From Owenia fusiformis (lineage: Eukaryota; Annelida; Polychaeta; Sabellida; Oweniidae): a stretch of DNA of 64,000 nucleotides. The notes under the pieces are model-generated. The model had not been told where the DNA came from, did no database searches, and worked only from the letters and a program-made list of their open reading frames with translations. This document shows, one piece after another, positions 46,417 through 60,700 of the stretch. Location of the stretch: positions 30,248,828 to 30,312,827 of the forward strand of contig CAIIXF020000010.1 in NCBI GenBank assembly GCA_903813345.2. The letters run 5' to 3'. Both the position numbers and the translations under genes were made by a program. The first letter of the stretch is position 1; each line of letters begins with the position of its first letter.

Positions 46417-46708
46417 GCAGGTGGAGCACATCACTGTTGAGTGAATGCAAGATACGATTTGCAATTTCGATGTTACCGAAACTGACCGACATTTTCGTTA
46501 TATTCCAAACCTGTCTCCAATATTTCCGTAATTATGCATCAATAGGGTCTCAAGGGGATACGGGATGGTGTTTATGTATTCATAAGGTATGTATGCATGC
46601 TTGAATCACATTATTTGTGTAATATGACCATGGTTTCAGGGTTTAATTAGTTCTGCTTGTCGAAACCTGCTGAACGATTAAATTAACGCATCAAGGGCAA
46701 AATGATCA

Positions 46709-46782
46709 TGGAGGTTAGACCTAGCCGGGGCCATAAGACATGTCAGATAAGAAACGAGGCCCAGGCTAGGTCTAATGTTGTT
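46709..46782. repeat. ~74-bp hairpin
   Basis: GGTTAGACCTAGCCGGGGCC and GGCCCAGGCTAGGTCTAATG are inverted copies with a 30-bp loop. It lies about 700 bp upstream of the TPGS2 start. Confidence 0.5.
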
Positions 46783-47483
46783 GGACTAACATCCGGTAGG
46801 TGAATTATAACATGGGACTTTTGCTAGTGGAAATAAGACGATTAAAAATTTGAAGTGAAAAATTACGACTCCAGGACTGACTCTAGCTTTGTTGGAGAAT
46901 ATCGATGTTGCATTTTGGCTGCCAATCCTTCTTGAAGACATTGACTGAGAAATTTAAAAATTATGAAAAATTATGAATCGTTTGTTTTTCTTAAATTTGC
47001 AAGTGACCTGAAGCATTTTATCATAATCTCTTAACTAGTTTATTTATCCTTAACTTATCATTCATATTTCACTCCAAAATTATTTGATAATTGCAAAAAG
47101 AATGAAGAAAACTTACATCAGATTAATTTTCTCATTCGTACTCCCGCCATTTCCGGTTTATCAATTCAGGCGACCTCAAAGCTTTCACGAAGTAGGCCTG
47201 CGAAGTAGGCCTCTAAAATTAATAATGAAAAGTAATAAAATCAAAGATACAAATAGAATTTGAAAAATTTCTAATTTAATTCATAAGATATTGAATAATA
47301 ATTAATTTCCAATAGAATTAGAATGAAAAAATGAGAAGTATATAATTAAATATTTCGTGATATGAAATAGACCGTCATTTTTAAGTTTGTTTACAAATGG
47401 CTGACGAGGAGATTTCAAAATTGCTCAGAAAAACTGCAATTTATGTATTATGTATCATGTTAGTATACTAGATTACTGTAAGA

Positions 47484-47547
47484 ATGGCAGAGTCCAAATC
47501 TAAGACATATTTTGAACAGCTTACATTTGGAGTTGTGAAATCATTGG
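47484..47547 (+). CDS. TPGS2: TPGS2 exon 1
   Basis: Opens MAESKSKTYFEQLTFGVVKS and ends LG at TTGG|GTGAGT, phase 1. Start chosen as the first ATG of the exon, with no upstream in-frame ATG nearby. Confidence 0.8.
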
Positions 47548-50500
47548 GTGAGTGGAACATGCACAATAAAATATTGCAGAATGTCAGCTTCTGAAGTTCA
47601 ATCTGAGCTTGTGAACTTGTGAGTGAACATCTCCTACTTCGAGTCCCATGACTGCATCATCATGATCTTGGGCTTTCAAGAGAAGTAGTTTACTATGTAC
47701 ATCACATGTGGAGATCTATTCAGACTATTGACTCTGTATGCAGTGCAAAAACAAACAAAATCATTAGGCTTACTTCTATATTCATGTATCTTTAAAACTA
47801 CTATGTTGCTACATTTAATCAGTCAGCATCATTCTAATTTGGCACTGGACTTTATATATGTCTCTGATTGACTGTAAATTGGCCATCACTCGAAATCCGT
47901 AGGAAATTACATAGGATGTTCCTAGTTTTTAAAGTTAATAAGGGTAATGCTCCGAATTATGTTAGCTCTATTTTTGCAAAGTTTAAAAGAGCACCTATAA
48001 GAGATCTAAGATTAACCTTACCATATCACATCCCCGCGAAAAGATCATCAATCCAAAATAGATCATGTGTTTTTTCTTGTTTAGGAGAGTGGAACTCACT
48101 TGAGCCAATTTTAAGAGAGTGCATTAACATACATTCCTTTAAGAGGGCATTGACAAAGAGTTTGATGAGCACAAACATAACTTTGGCATCTGATATCAAT
48201 GTCAGTAGATCACTTGAAATCTATTTAAACAGAATAAGAGTGGATTTTATATTTAAAGCTCATTTACATGCACATAACTTTGTAAATATTCTTTCGCCAG
48301 ATTGTGCTTGTGGCCACACAAATGAAACCACAATTCATGTGTTTTTCTCCTGTCCCATTCGACAGAATTATTTTATTACTTTTGAACAACAACTCTGTGA
48401 TCTAAATATTGGATACAGAAATTTATGTAAGAACAGGCAGGAAAAACTAAACTTTATTCTTTATGGCCACGAAACACTTAAGAAAGAGCAAAACATTGAT
48501 ATTTTGAAGTTGAGTGCAGTGTTTATCAGGAACTGTGTTGAGGGACCCCAGGCAGTCTAGTGACCTATTATGCTTAATAGTATCATTACTATCGGATCAT
48601 TTGCAGACCTAGTTTTGTGAATCATCATCCTAAAAGTGGCTTATAATGTACCTTACAAAGCCGCTAATGTATTTGTGTTTATTGTAATAATTTGAAATAA
48701 AGAAATACAATATAAAAAAAAAAAAAAAAAATTGACTGTAAAATAAGTGATTTCTGATATCCTGAAGTCACATTAGATTACCTTGCCTTCACCATTTGTA
48801 CTACAGCACTGAGACTCAGGACTCACAAGCCAACAAATATGAACCACTAACCGTGATTGTGTGCAAAAATGTATACAAATTTCCATTAACTTTAGATACT
48901 CATTGAGTGATGTCATGTTATAATCTCAATCTTTTTTGTGGATGGTGTATGGCATTTGGTGGTGACATTTAGCATGTTAATGCCTTGTTAAATTAATTAA
49001 TTGTCCTTGTTTTATTTATTGTAGACAAAAGGAAAGGAATATGTGATGTTCGTTTAATTGAGAAGACGCCTGCAGAGCGCCATACAGTAATATCCTGGGA
49101 GCAGGTAGGCTACAGTAAAATTTTTAATGTTTGTAAGTACTTTGAATTTAAAAAATAAGCAATCAAAGGACCATATTGAAACAGTATATGTAAAAATAGA
49201 AACATTTATACATGTCCTAACTTTTGCATGTTTTAGTTTGTTTTGTAGTTAGCTGTCATATCTGTGGCCACTAATATTTTGATGCTTCTCTGCCATGTTA
49301 TTTTCGGAAAAATTAATATGGCTGAAACTCCTTAATTTACAAAAGGCCACAGCTTTGCTGCACATAGCTATCTGAAATATACAAAAGTTAGGACTTGTAC
49401 ATATGTTTCTATTTTTTATACAGTATACTGTATTGTATTAGTATACTATACTGTTTTCTTATTTTTTAAATTAAAAGTACTTACAAACATTAAAAATGTT
49501 ACTGTAGTTACTTATAAAAATAAGAAATGCACCTCCTATAAGAGACAATGGCGTAACTGAACATTATGTCTGTGCTTGAATATGGTGTATTTCCTCATAA
49601 ATGGGCCTTATCATAAACCTATAGAGACTACTATCAAAAACTTCAGTTCCGTCATATCATCATTTTTTCTGTACAGCAGTGTACATCACCAAGATTCAAA
49701 ATATGATGCTTACGGTTTCTGCAGGGACACATTTATTCATATGATCTATCTAAGTATGTTCCTTGGTGGCTTTGATTTGCATTACTTACTTACCCTAATT
49801 TTTCGTTTACCCACCAAGATATTCTGTTTTCTTAAAGCAGGTAGGATGATTGTAAAGGACTAAGATTTGGAATCATAGAAATTCATGAAGTCCCGTTTTT
49901 CACGTTTTCAAGTTTTATCTTTTTGTCATATACATGTATGTATAAAGGCTTACATGTACATGTACATGATGTACTCCATCATTGATTTTGTGAAAGAAAT
50001 ACTTCATTTCTCAATTTTATTTCAGAAGCACTCATGTTTTCTACCAGAAGATGTTAAAAGTTTCTTCTTAACAACAGATGGACTTGTCTTGAAATGGAGT
50101 GTCAAAGTCAATGGTATGTACTATGTATTTAAAGGGAGGGGGTCTATATTAGTGTTGTCTACTTATACTTTATGCTTTTGTTGATTCTAAATGAAGAAAA
50201 CTTTATATCATTCAAAAATGTTATTGTAGGAAACTTATTTGTTGATTAGTTTCAAATAAAATGTCTTCCTTTTAAAAATCATTGTATGCATATGCATGTA
50301 CTTTCAAATGACATTGACTTTAGCCTCTCTCCTAATATTCTGTCATCATTTCTATACAACTGGGTAACCTGAGAATCATGAGTTTTGCATGCACTGTAAC
50401 ATTTTTACAATTTCTTTCATTTTCATTACATTGTATTTTAATCTCTGCTAAAAGTATGAATACCACAAAAAGCTCAAATTATTCTTTGATTTTGAATCTG

Positions 50501-51711
50501 ATTTATATTCCTCTAACAATGAATATTTTGCCTGGTTGCATCAGAACCTTGGGAATTTAGGAAACTGTCCATTTGAAATACAGAGGTGTTCCACTTCTAG
50601 AGGTGTTTTTTTACCACTATTTTTTGGGAATTAACTCTTTAATTAAAACCTTATATAAATGTTGACACGCCAGTGTTAAGCATATCCTGTTTTATTTATA
50701 GATTCCGTATTACCAATTGGTCGAGTAGAGATTAATGGAATATCAGGTCTTACTAAAATAGCCCCAGGGAATTCCATAACTGCAGCAAAGGGGGCACCAG
50801 ACCTTAATGATATAGAATCTTCAGATGAAGAAACAGAAGGTAATTTTCAGTTCTATTTTCAATGGCAGTTCCCTTTTGTTGGCCTCAGAATTAGTTTTTA
50901 GTTTTTTGGCCCAAAATTGTGTAAGGCCCAACATTTTTTTGGGCGCAGAACTTTTTTCCAGACTCTAAATTTGCCCCCCCCCCCCCCCCCCCCCCGCCTT
51001 GTTAATTTCTGGATCTGCCACTGATTTTACTTCAGCATTCACTGAAAACCCACACCATTAAACATGTTAAAAGTTTCTCCTTCTTGCTGGAAATAAGATA
51101 GAAACATCCACATACCCACATTTAAGTCTTTTAAGGCTTTTAAAGCATTTCTAATTTTATGATAAAAATTGAAACAGCAATAATTTTGAGACTTGTGTAA
51201 GATATAAGTAAGACCAAACTGCTTGCTTTTAGGTGATGAAACCAGCTATCCAAGGTTCAACCCCTCATGTCGCATATTTGAACTAGATCCATGTGGTGGC
51301 TTTGGAATGGTTTGCTTGGTGTACAGGAACACAAAACCAGGTATGCTACCCTTTTACTAAGGGTTTTCTCATGTTATGAACCTTTCAATCTTCAAAAATT
51401 TCAGGTATGGAGTGTGGTCAAACACACATGTCTTCAACCCCCCCCCCCCCCCCTTCTCCATGCATGAATAAAAAACAGATTTAAATATTTTGAATCTTAC
51501 TTTTACAACATTTGAATTTAAAAAGACATGAAGTAATACATACTGTAGACATTGTAAAAAGGATATTCTCAGAGCTTTTTTCCTTTAAATTGAAAGTGAA
51601 TGAGAGTATTCCTACATTTGAAAAACAATTGCTTTATCCTATGGAATTTCTGATTGTTTCAACATTTTTTCAAAATTTTATTTCTAATTTTTTTCCAAAT
51701 GTTTTTATGTC

Positions 51712-51743
<32 letters not shown>

Positions 51744-54700
51744 CGTCCGTACGTCCGGCAGTTTTCTCCAAAACCGCTACCGATATCACCTTCAAATTTT
51801 CAGGGATAACTTATGAGTGCATACAGATGTGGACGAAAAAGTTTCAAGTCGATACCTACTTCCTGTCGGCCATTTTGAAGTCAAATGCTAAAATCCTTGT
51901 CTGCAAACTTTAAGAAAAATGGCTTCACTGTTGCTTTTAAAACTTTAAAATCCTGTTCAGCTCACTTGATTCTAGATCTGATTAGGTTTTGGACCTGTAA
52001 GCCCAGTCATGGCAGCCATTTTGAATGTTTTAAGAAAAGTAAGCGTGCGATAATACTTTGTATCATATTGAATGGTGTTTTTGAGTTTTCATACTTAGAC
52101 TATTTAGTAGCTTTATAAAAAATTTCAGGTGTACTTTATTGTAAAAGCCTATGTTATTGTTAACAGTGGTTATATGTGCTAATTTTGTAAAAAGAAATCA
52201 GCAAAAAAGTGTAATCACTTTTTTATTGTCGGCCATTTTGGATTTTTCCATCCTAAAATTTTGTCTGTAAAGTCTTGTCTATGCGTTTTTAGGCGAACCG
52301 TTTGGTAGATCATTTTCAAATTTTCAGGGATGATTATTAGTATGAAAATCTAGATCTGATTAGTTTTTTGGCATTCTGGGTAAATGTCAAGGCAGCCATT
52401 TTGGATTTTCCGTCCTAAAATCTTGTCTGTGAAGTCTTGTCTACGCGTTTTCAGGCGAACCGTTTGGTAGATCATTTTCAAATTTTCAGGGATGATTCTT
52501 AGTATGAAAATCTAGAACTGATTAGTTTTTTGGCATTCTGGGTAAATGTCAAGGCAGCCATTTTGGATTTTCCGTCTTAAAATCTTGTCTCTAAAGTCTT
52601 GTCTATGCATTTCCAGGTGAAGCATTTGGTAGATCAATCTCAAATTTTTAGGGATGATTCTTAGTATGAAAATCTAGATCTTATAAGTTTTTTGGCATTC
52701 TGGGTAAATGTCAAGGCAGCCATTTTGGATTTTCCGTCCTAAAATATTGTTAGTAAAGTCTTGTCTATGCGTTTTCAGGTGAACCATTTGGTAGATCAAT
52801 TCAGGGATGATTCTTAGTATGAAAATCTAGATCTAATTAGTTTTTTGGCATTCTGGGTAAATGTCAAGGCAGCCATTTTGGATTTTCCGTCCTAAAATCT
52901 TGTCTTTAAAGTCTTGTCTACGCGTTTTCAGGTGAACTGTTTGGTAGATCAATTTCAAATTTTTAGGGATGATTCTTAGTATGAAAATCTAGAACTGATT
53001 AGTTTTTAGGCATTCTGAGCAAATGTCAAGGCAGCCATTTTGGATTTTTCCGTCCTAAAATCTTGTCTGTAAAGTCTTGTTTTCTGGTTTACTGTTTGAC
53101 GGATCAATTTCAAATTTTCAGGGATGGTTCTTAGTATAAAAATCTACAGCTGACTAATTTTTTGGGCATTCTTGGTAAATTTTAAGGTGGCCATTTTGCA
53201 TTTTCAATTCCAAAATTGTAACAGTAAAGTCTTGTCTACTCATTTTCAGGATAACCATTAGACGGGATCACCCATTGGTGGGGACATATTGTACACATTT
53301 GTGTTCTTGTTTCTAATTTATCAGATTTTTTTCTAATTTTTTCAAAACATTTTTTCAAAATTTTTTTAACTTATTTTTCAAAGTGGCATGTTATGCCTTT
53401 CTGAAGGAACACATTTCTGTCAACAAGGAACAGTTTTCAAAAGGACCAAATATTTTTTTCTATTGACTTACATGACAGAGAACCCTCTCTGTAAGGAACA
53501 CCTGTCAATTGGGAACAAGGAACAGTGTTTAAGGGCAAATATTAAAAATTCAAGTGTTCACAAGGAACATTGAAAGTTGGTTACACTGTACCTTTCTTTG
53601 TCCCTTTGGCTTTTAAATTGTACTTATTAAAGTGCCTGATAAAATATAAAATGCGCATGCATCCAGGTGTTGATAAACTATAAATAGCGAAAACCCAGGG
53701 TTTTTGTTTTGAAACATGGATTCAGATGAACTTAACTTCATTCTGACAACTAATCAAAACTGAACAAAATTGATTATACGTAACAGACGATTTATTGTTT
53801 TACAATGTTTTGATCGGCTAAATGAATGAAACCAAGAAATTATGACATGTAAAATGGCAATTTTGAAATGTAAAATTTAAAAGTGACAAACACAACCTCC
53901 CTATCCACTCTTTATGAGCCCTAATATATACATGCAGCAGTGGTAGTGTACAGCTTATTATCACACTACTGGGCTTTGTATTCTAAAGCTTGTTGTTTTT
54001 AATAACACTGTTCACTCGACGTAAATGTTTTGTGTGTGCGCAGTCAACGATAATCATTGTTTTATCCCGGTTATATGACCTCGGCAATTATAACAAAACC
54101 GTACTAAACGAAAAAAACGCAAATAAGAGAAAGCTTTCACACACATATAAAAAATGAACTAGTCTAATCCGCCAGTATAAACTCTGTTATATACGTAGCC
54201 AGGTCGGGCGCACACTTTAAGTACTATATTACTTTTGTAGCTTCTCCTCTCCTTTGTTGTCATTGTCCTTGTTCATTCATTGTTACTCTTCTGCTTTACT
54301 CTCCGACAATCTTTCATCATTTCCTGATGATGCAATCTTAACCAATTCAACAAAACCATAATAGGGATTGAAGGAAGTACATACCCCTTACAAAAATTAA
54401 ATGATGACAATTTTTTTATTTAAAATATAATGAAAACGAGTAGAATTACCAAGGATAGATAAATGAAATAAATAAATATACATCTAGTAAGTACTCGATT
54501 TTGTAATGAAATACTAGAAAATTGGCTCATTCAGTCAAATTTTAGCGAGAAGATGCATGGAATAAAAGTGACATGAGAGAAAAATGATGCAGGGGTAATT
54601 TACGAAACCTGATGCAATTATAGGTAAATTCCCCCATTGGCAATGATACCTTATAGTTTTCTATTCACACTTTTACAACAATGGGTAATTAAAAGTCAAA

Positions 54701-57700
54701 AAGGCCAATAGGTATTAATATCTAATTAAATCTTAATTAACCACATACGTCTATGTGCAATACATAAATCCTACATCTGAAAAAATACTCTGGCCTAAAT
54801 CATCACAAGATCATATTCAACCAAAATTACACATGCCTCATTAGCATAATTAATGAACGTGCTAATTTTGGCATGCACCATCCTTTTCAATGGCTATATA
54901 AAGAGGATGATTTTGAGAGGAATCATTACTTCATCAACAAATCACAATGTTGTCTGCTGCAATCTTTTTGGCTGGACTTGCCTGTGTTTTCGCTGAGGGA
55001 TACGGATGTAAGTACTTTCCATTTTTTATTATTAAAATGATTTTTTTTTATTTGAGATCAGTGATTGAATTTTTTCAAGATTAACATCAGTTTGTGTGTA
55101 TCAGTTGAGGAGATACTTTGCAATAAAATCTGAAGATTGTTTCAACTTTTGGTTTATTTTTTTTTAATAATCACTATTTGTTTTTTCTCTGTGGGAATTG
55201 GATCTGTGATGTTTTTGAAATCTAGTTGCTGTGTATATCTCATGTAATAATACACTGTCCCATAACTATGAATTCTGAATCATGTAAATGACCATTTAAA
55301 CTGTTTAATACAAAGCAGTGTAATTTGTAGCTTGTAACTTTGCAAAATGCTGACCATTGAGTTTGTTTAAAGTAATACAGTATGTGTCCTATTGAACCAA
55401 AGGCATATTTAAATGCTAAACATGTATTCAATTTTCTAGCCCGATGCTACGACTGCAACTACGCCCCATCTGGTTACACCAAGCAGGTGAACTACTGGAC
55501 CAGAGTATCCTCCAATGCAGGATACGCTGGATGTGCCCTTGCCAAATATGGAGATGCTGAGTCCCTCGACAAATGGAGCTGCGCATCTGGAGAGTGCTTC
55601 ATCCGTAAAGACCCCAATGGTCTCGTGTACCGTGGCTGCGCCAACAAGGAGAACCTTCCCCTTGGAGTATCTACCTACAAACAGTGCGCCAATCAGGCTG
55701 GTTCTCTCTGGTATTTCTGCAAGGGAGATCTCTGCAACAGCAAGCAACTTGGAGACTATGGAGTCTGTGGATACAAACCTGCTTACTATGATACCTACAA
55801 GAGTAAGTCTTTCATATAATGTATTATAACAAAAAAGTTACTAATATGTATGTGTTATAACAACATGAACAACTAGACATTTAAAATCGCCACGGGGGCG
55901 ATTTCGTAGAATGCCGTTCCTCGCCGCAGCAGCAAATTCGGTGCACAATTGACCTTTTTCAAGGTCACGCAGAGGTCGAATTCCAAAACTGAAAGCATAT
56001 TTGATATCATATTTTGCCATATTTTTGAAATTTTGGCACTCAATTTAAAAACCCGTACCCTTATCCTCCCAGACGCACTTTAAAGCGCTGTCGCGTGCCC
56101 CCTATATAGATTAGGAAAACAAAGTGTTAAACTTGTTATTTCTTGATACCATTTAGGCAGTCATAATATACAGTAATCTGCTCTATATGGGCTTATTAGT
56201 CTTTTGCAGATATTATTGACATAGACAATAGCAAACCGGAAGTGTACTTTAATCGAAGAAAATTAGTTTTTATTGCAATTAAAGCTGTTTTATCACCACA
56301 ATACCACAAATATCACCAAAAATGGCGATTTGGAAGAATCTTTACTTTATTTGGAGCAGTCGAAGTACCCCATATGGTGCAGATAGTGATGAAATCACCC
56401 AAATTATAAACCCTAGAGATATGTTAAATGGGAAGAGTAAGGCATGCAAAAAATAACTACAGTGGCTCCTTGAACAGGTAAAACAAGAAATAAGTTTTAC
56501 GTCATTTTACGGTGAAGGTCAAAGGTCAAGGTCAAAATGTTGACCTAATTTACTCTAGTTTAGTACAGTGTAATACAATGGTACCAATTTCGAATCAATT
56601 TGAGCAATTTTAGCAATTTAACCTTTTTGACCTTTTCAAGGTCACCCGGAGGTCAAATTCCAAAACCACAAGCATATTTAGAATCAGGGACATCCATACT
56701 TCATACTTGCAAAGAATTGGAATGAAAATCCTAGTTTTCAACTTTGAGGTCATTTGAAGGTCAATGTCAAAGGTCAAGGTCAAAATGGTGACCTAATTTA
56801 CTCTATCCGAGTACAGTGTAATACAATGGTACCAATTTGGAATCAATTTGAGCGATTTTGATTTTTGAACTTGTTGACCTTTTCAAGGTCACTCAGAGGT
56901 CGGATTCCAAAACCGAAAGCATATTTGGAATCAGGGGCTTCTATTCTTTATATCTGCTCAGAATTGGGATCGGATACACAGTTTTCAAATTTTGCCCCAC
57001 TGGGGTGCCCCATTTTTCAAATTTGGGGCACCCAATTTTAAAACCCGGAATATATGTGAAATGGCAATTGTGAGGGATGGCATATGCAAATTTTGGGTAA
57101 AAAATAAAAATGGTTACTCCTTGTACGTGCAAAAATGTAAAAATTTGCGATTTGACCTTGGCTAATTAGGGAGGGGCTAATTAAAAAAATGAAGGCATTT
57201 CCCTGTAGCCCAGGAACATGTCAAGGTTGATGGTATATGCTAATTAGCTGACATGTCGGTGTGTGCGGAGAAATCTTGCGTGGAATAATAATAATAATAA
57301 CTAGATTTTGGAAATTGAACGAGTTCAATTTCAGACTCCAGATCTAGACTTTTTTTAGTCGAGTCATCCAGAATAAGCCAAGTCATCCAAAATAAGCTAA
57401 GTCATCCAGAAAAAGATGGATGGATGGATGGATGAAAAAGGAAGGAAGGATAGGATAGAATAGGAAGGAACTATAGGATAGAATAGGAAAGAATGATATA
57501 ATAGAATAGGAAGAAGGGATATAATAGGAAGGATAGGAAGGAGAGGATACGAAGCAAGGGTAGATAGGAAGGAGAGGATAGGATCAGAAAGGAAGGATGG
57601 ATGCATTTTTTAATATTTTCTTCTCTACTCTTGACTTTCTATCAGGATACCATCAGATCGATTTTTCTTGAAATTTCAAAACGTCATAACTTCCGAACCG

Positions 57701-60700
57701 GAAGTCGGATCGAAATTTGATTTGCAGATTCGGATTCCTGACAAAATTCTATCCCTAATTCATAACTCATACGTGAAATTTGGCGAATTTTTATTTTGAC
57801 CTACTTTTCGGACACGCCATAACTTCGGAACCGGAAGTCGAACTGAAATTTGGTTTGCAGATTCGGATTTCTGAGAAGATTCTATTCTTAATTCATAACT
57901 CAAACGTTAAATTTGGAGAACTTTTTATTTTGACCTACTTTTCGGACACCATATCTCAAAAGTGGGTCAAAATACTTTCTGACGGCAAAGGACTAACACT
58001 ATTAGCATATTCTTGGCTACATGTATACATAATTTCATAGAATATAATTAAAGTGTAGTGTCAGAATCGAAAAAATAAGGAAAACCCATGAATTTGACCT
58101 AGATTTTGACCTAGGCATTTTGGTGTCCAAATTTTCAAGCTAGATGGCTTTTGAGGTTCCCTTCCTTTAAAGGCTTTGATTATATGAAGCTGAACTCAGT
58201 CTATATTCTGTATTTTTCACTTCAAAAAAATCTTTTTTTCCTATTGACTTAACATGGGCACCGATTTTTGAGTTTTCAAAACGCCATAACTTCCGAACCG
58301 GAAGTCTGATTCGAATTTGGTTTTCAGATTCGGAATCCTGAGAACATTTCCTATAAGACTAATGTCCTGGACATTTGATTCTGAGAATTTTTTTTTGGAC
58401 CTCGTTTTCGGACACTGATATCTCGAAATCGGTTTGAGATATCAAAAAACTAAATCCACCCTAGCTTACCTACTTTTTTATAAGGAACACAATGAAAAAA
58501 AACCGGATCAAAAATATTGAAGGACGACCGAGAAAATCGAAAAAAGTGACAAAGTACTGGATTTGACCTAGTTCTTGACCTTTGACCTAGATAAAAATTT
58601 GACCCAATTTCCGAGGAACTAGATACTGGACCTAAATTGACCAACCGATTAACTTTACTGAAGACCCTATGGTTATTGAGAAAACGTGCCTAGAATAATA
58701 ACTAGATTTTGGAAATTGAACGAGTTCAATTTCAGACTCCAGATCTAGCCTTTTTTTAGCCGAGTCATCCAGAATAAGTCAAGTCATCTAAAATAATCTA
58801 AGTCATCAAGAAAAAGAAGGATGGATGGATGGATGGATGAAAAAGGAAGGAAGGATAGGATAGAATAGGAAGGAACGATAGGATAGAATAGGAAAGAAGG
58901 ATAGAATAGAATAGGAAGAAGGGATAGAATAGGAAGGAGAGGATACGAAGCAAGGGTAGATAGGAAGGATAGGATAGGATCAGAAAGGTAGGATGGATGC
59001 ATTTTTCAATATTTTCTTCTCTACTCTTGACTTTCTATCAGGATACCATCAGATCGATTTTTCTTGAAATTTCAAAGCGCCATAACTTCCGAACCAGGAG
59101 TCGGATCGAAATTTGATTTGCAGATTCGGATTGCTGACAAAATTCTACCCCTAATTCATAACTCATACATTAAATTTGGCGAATTTTATTTTGACCTACT
59201 TTTCGGACACGTCATAACTTCGGAACCGGAAGTCGGATCGAAATTTGGTTTGCAGATCCGGATTCCTAACAGAATTCTACCCTTAATTCATAACTCAAAC
59301 ATTAAATTTGGAGAACTTTTTATTTTGACCTACTTTTCGGACACCATATCTCAAAAGTGGGTCAAAATACTTTCTGACGGCAAAAGGCTTATGCTATTAG
59401 CACACTCTTGGCTACATGTATACACACTTTCGAGGAATATAATTAAAGTGTAGTGTCAGAATCGCAAAAATAAGGATAAACTATGAATTTGACCTAGATT
59501 TTGACCTAGGGATTTTGGTGTCCAAATTTTGAAGTTAGGTAGCCTTCGAGGTTCCCTCCTTTCATAGGCTTTCATTATTTTAAGCTGTACTTAGTCTATA
59601 TCTCGTATTTTACACTTCAAGAAAATCTTTTTTCCCATTGACATAACATGGGGCACCAAATTTAGTGATTTTTGAGCTTTCAAAATGTCATAACTTCAGA
59701 ACCGGAAGTCGGATCGAAATTTGGTTTGCAGATTCGGATTCCTGAGAAAATTCTATACTTAGTTCATAACACACACATTAAATTTGGAGAATTTTTTATT
59801 TTGACCTACTTTTCGGACACCATATCTCAAAAGTGGGGCAAAATACTTTCTGACGGCAAAAGGCTAACACTATTAGCACACTCTTGGCTACATGCATACA
59901 AAATTTCGAAGAATATAATTAATCTGTAGTGTCAGAATAGCAAAAATAAGGAAAACTTTGAATTTGACCTAGATTTTGAACTAGGCATTTTGGTGTCCAA
60001 ATTTTGAAGCTAGATGGCTTTTGAGGTCCCATTCTTTTAAAAGCTTTCATTATATTTAGCTGAACTCAGTCTATATTTCGTATTTTTCACTTCAAAAATA
60101 TATTTTTTCCCATTGACTTAACATGGGCACCAAATTTAGCGATTTTTGAGCTTTCAAAACGCCATAACTTCCGAACCGGAAGTCTGATTCGAATTTTGTT
60201 TTCAGATTTGGAATCCTGAGAAAATTTCCTATAAGACTAATATCCTGGACATTTGATTCGAAGAACTTTCGTTTGGACCTCGTTTTCGGACACTGATATC
60301 TCGAAATCGGTTTGAGATATCAAAAAACTAAATCGACCCTAGGTTTTCTACTTTTTTATAAGGAACACAATGAAAAAAAACCGGATCGAAAATATTGAAG
60401 GACGACCGAGAAAATCGAAAAAAGTGACAAAGTACTGGATTTGACCTAGTTCTTGACCTTTGACCTAGATAAAAATTTGACCCAATTTCCGAGGAACTAG
60501 ATTCTGGACCTAAATTGACCAAATGACTGACTTTACTGAAAATTTTATGGTTATTTGGAAAACTGGTTTAGAATAATAATAAGAATAAGAATAAGAATAA
60601 GAATAAGAAAACTGACGAAAACAATAGACTCCAGATTTCATCTGGAGTCTAATAATAAGAAAACTGACGAAAACAATAGACTCCAGATTTCATCTGGAGT

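Noticed and set aside
55436-55747. Minus-strand frame opposite Ly6 exon 2
   Set aside because: Shadow of a GC-rich coding exon whose plus-strand reading has a signal peptide, conserved Cys pattern and splice sites.
57397-57606. Pro/Ser/Leu-rich minus frames (also at 58784-59002)
   Set aside because: Translations of the GGATA/GGAAGGA minisatellite within the mobile elements.
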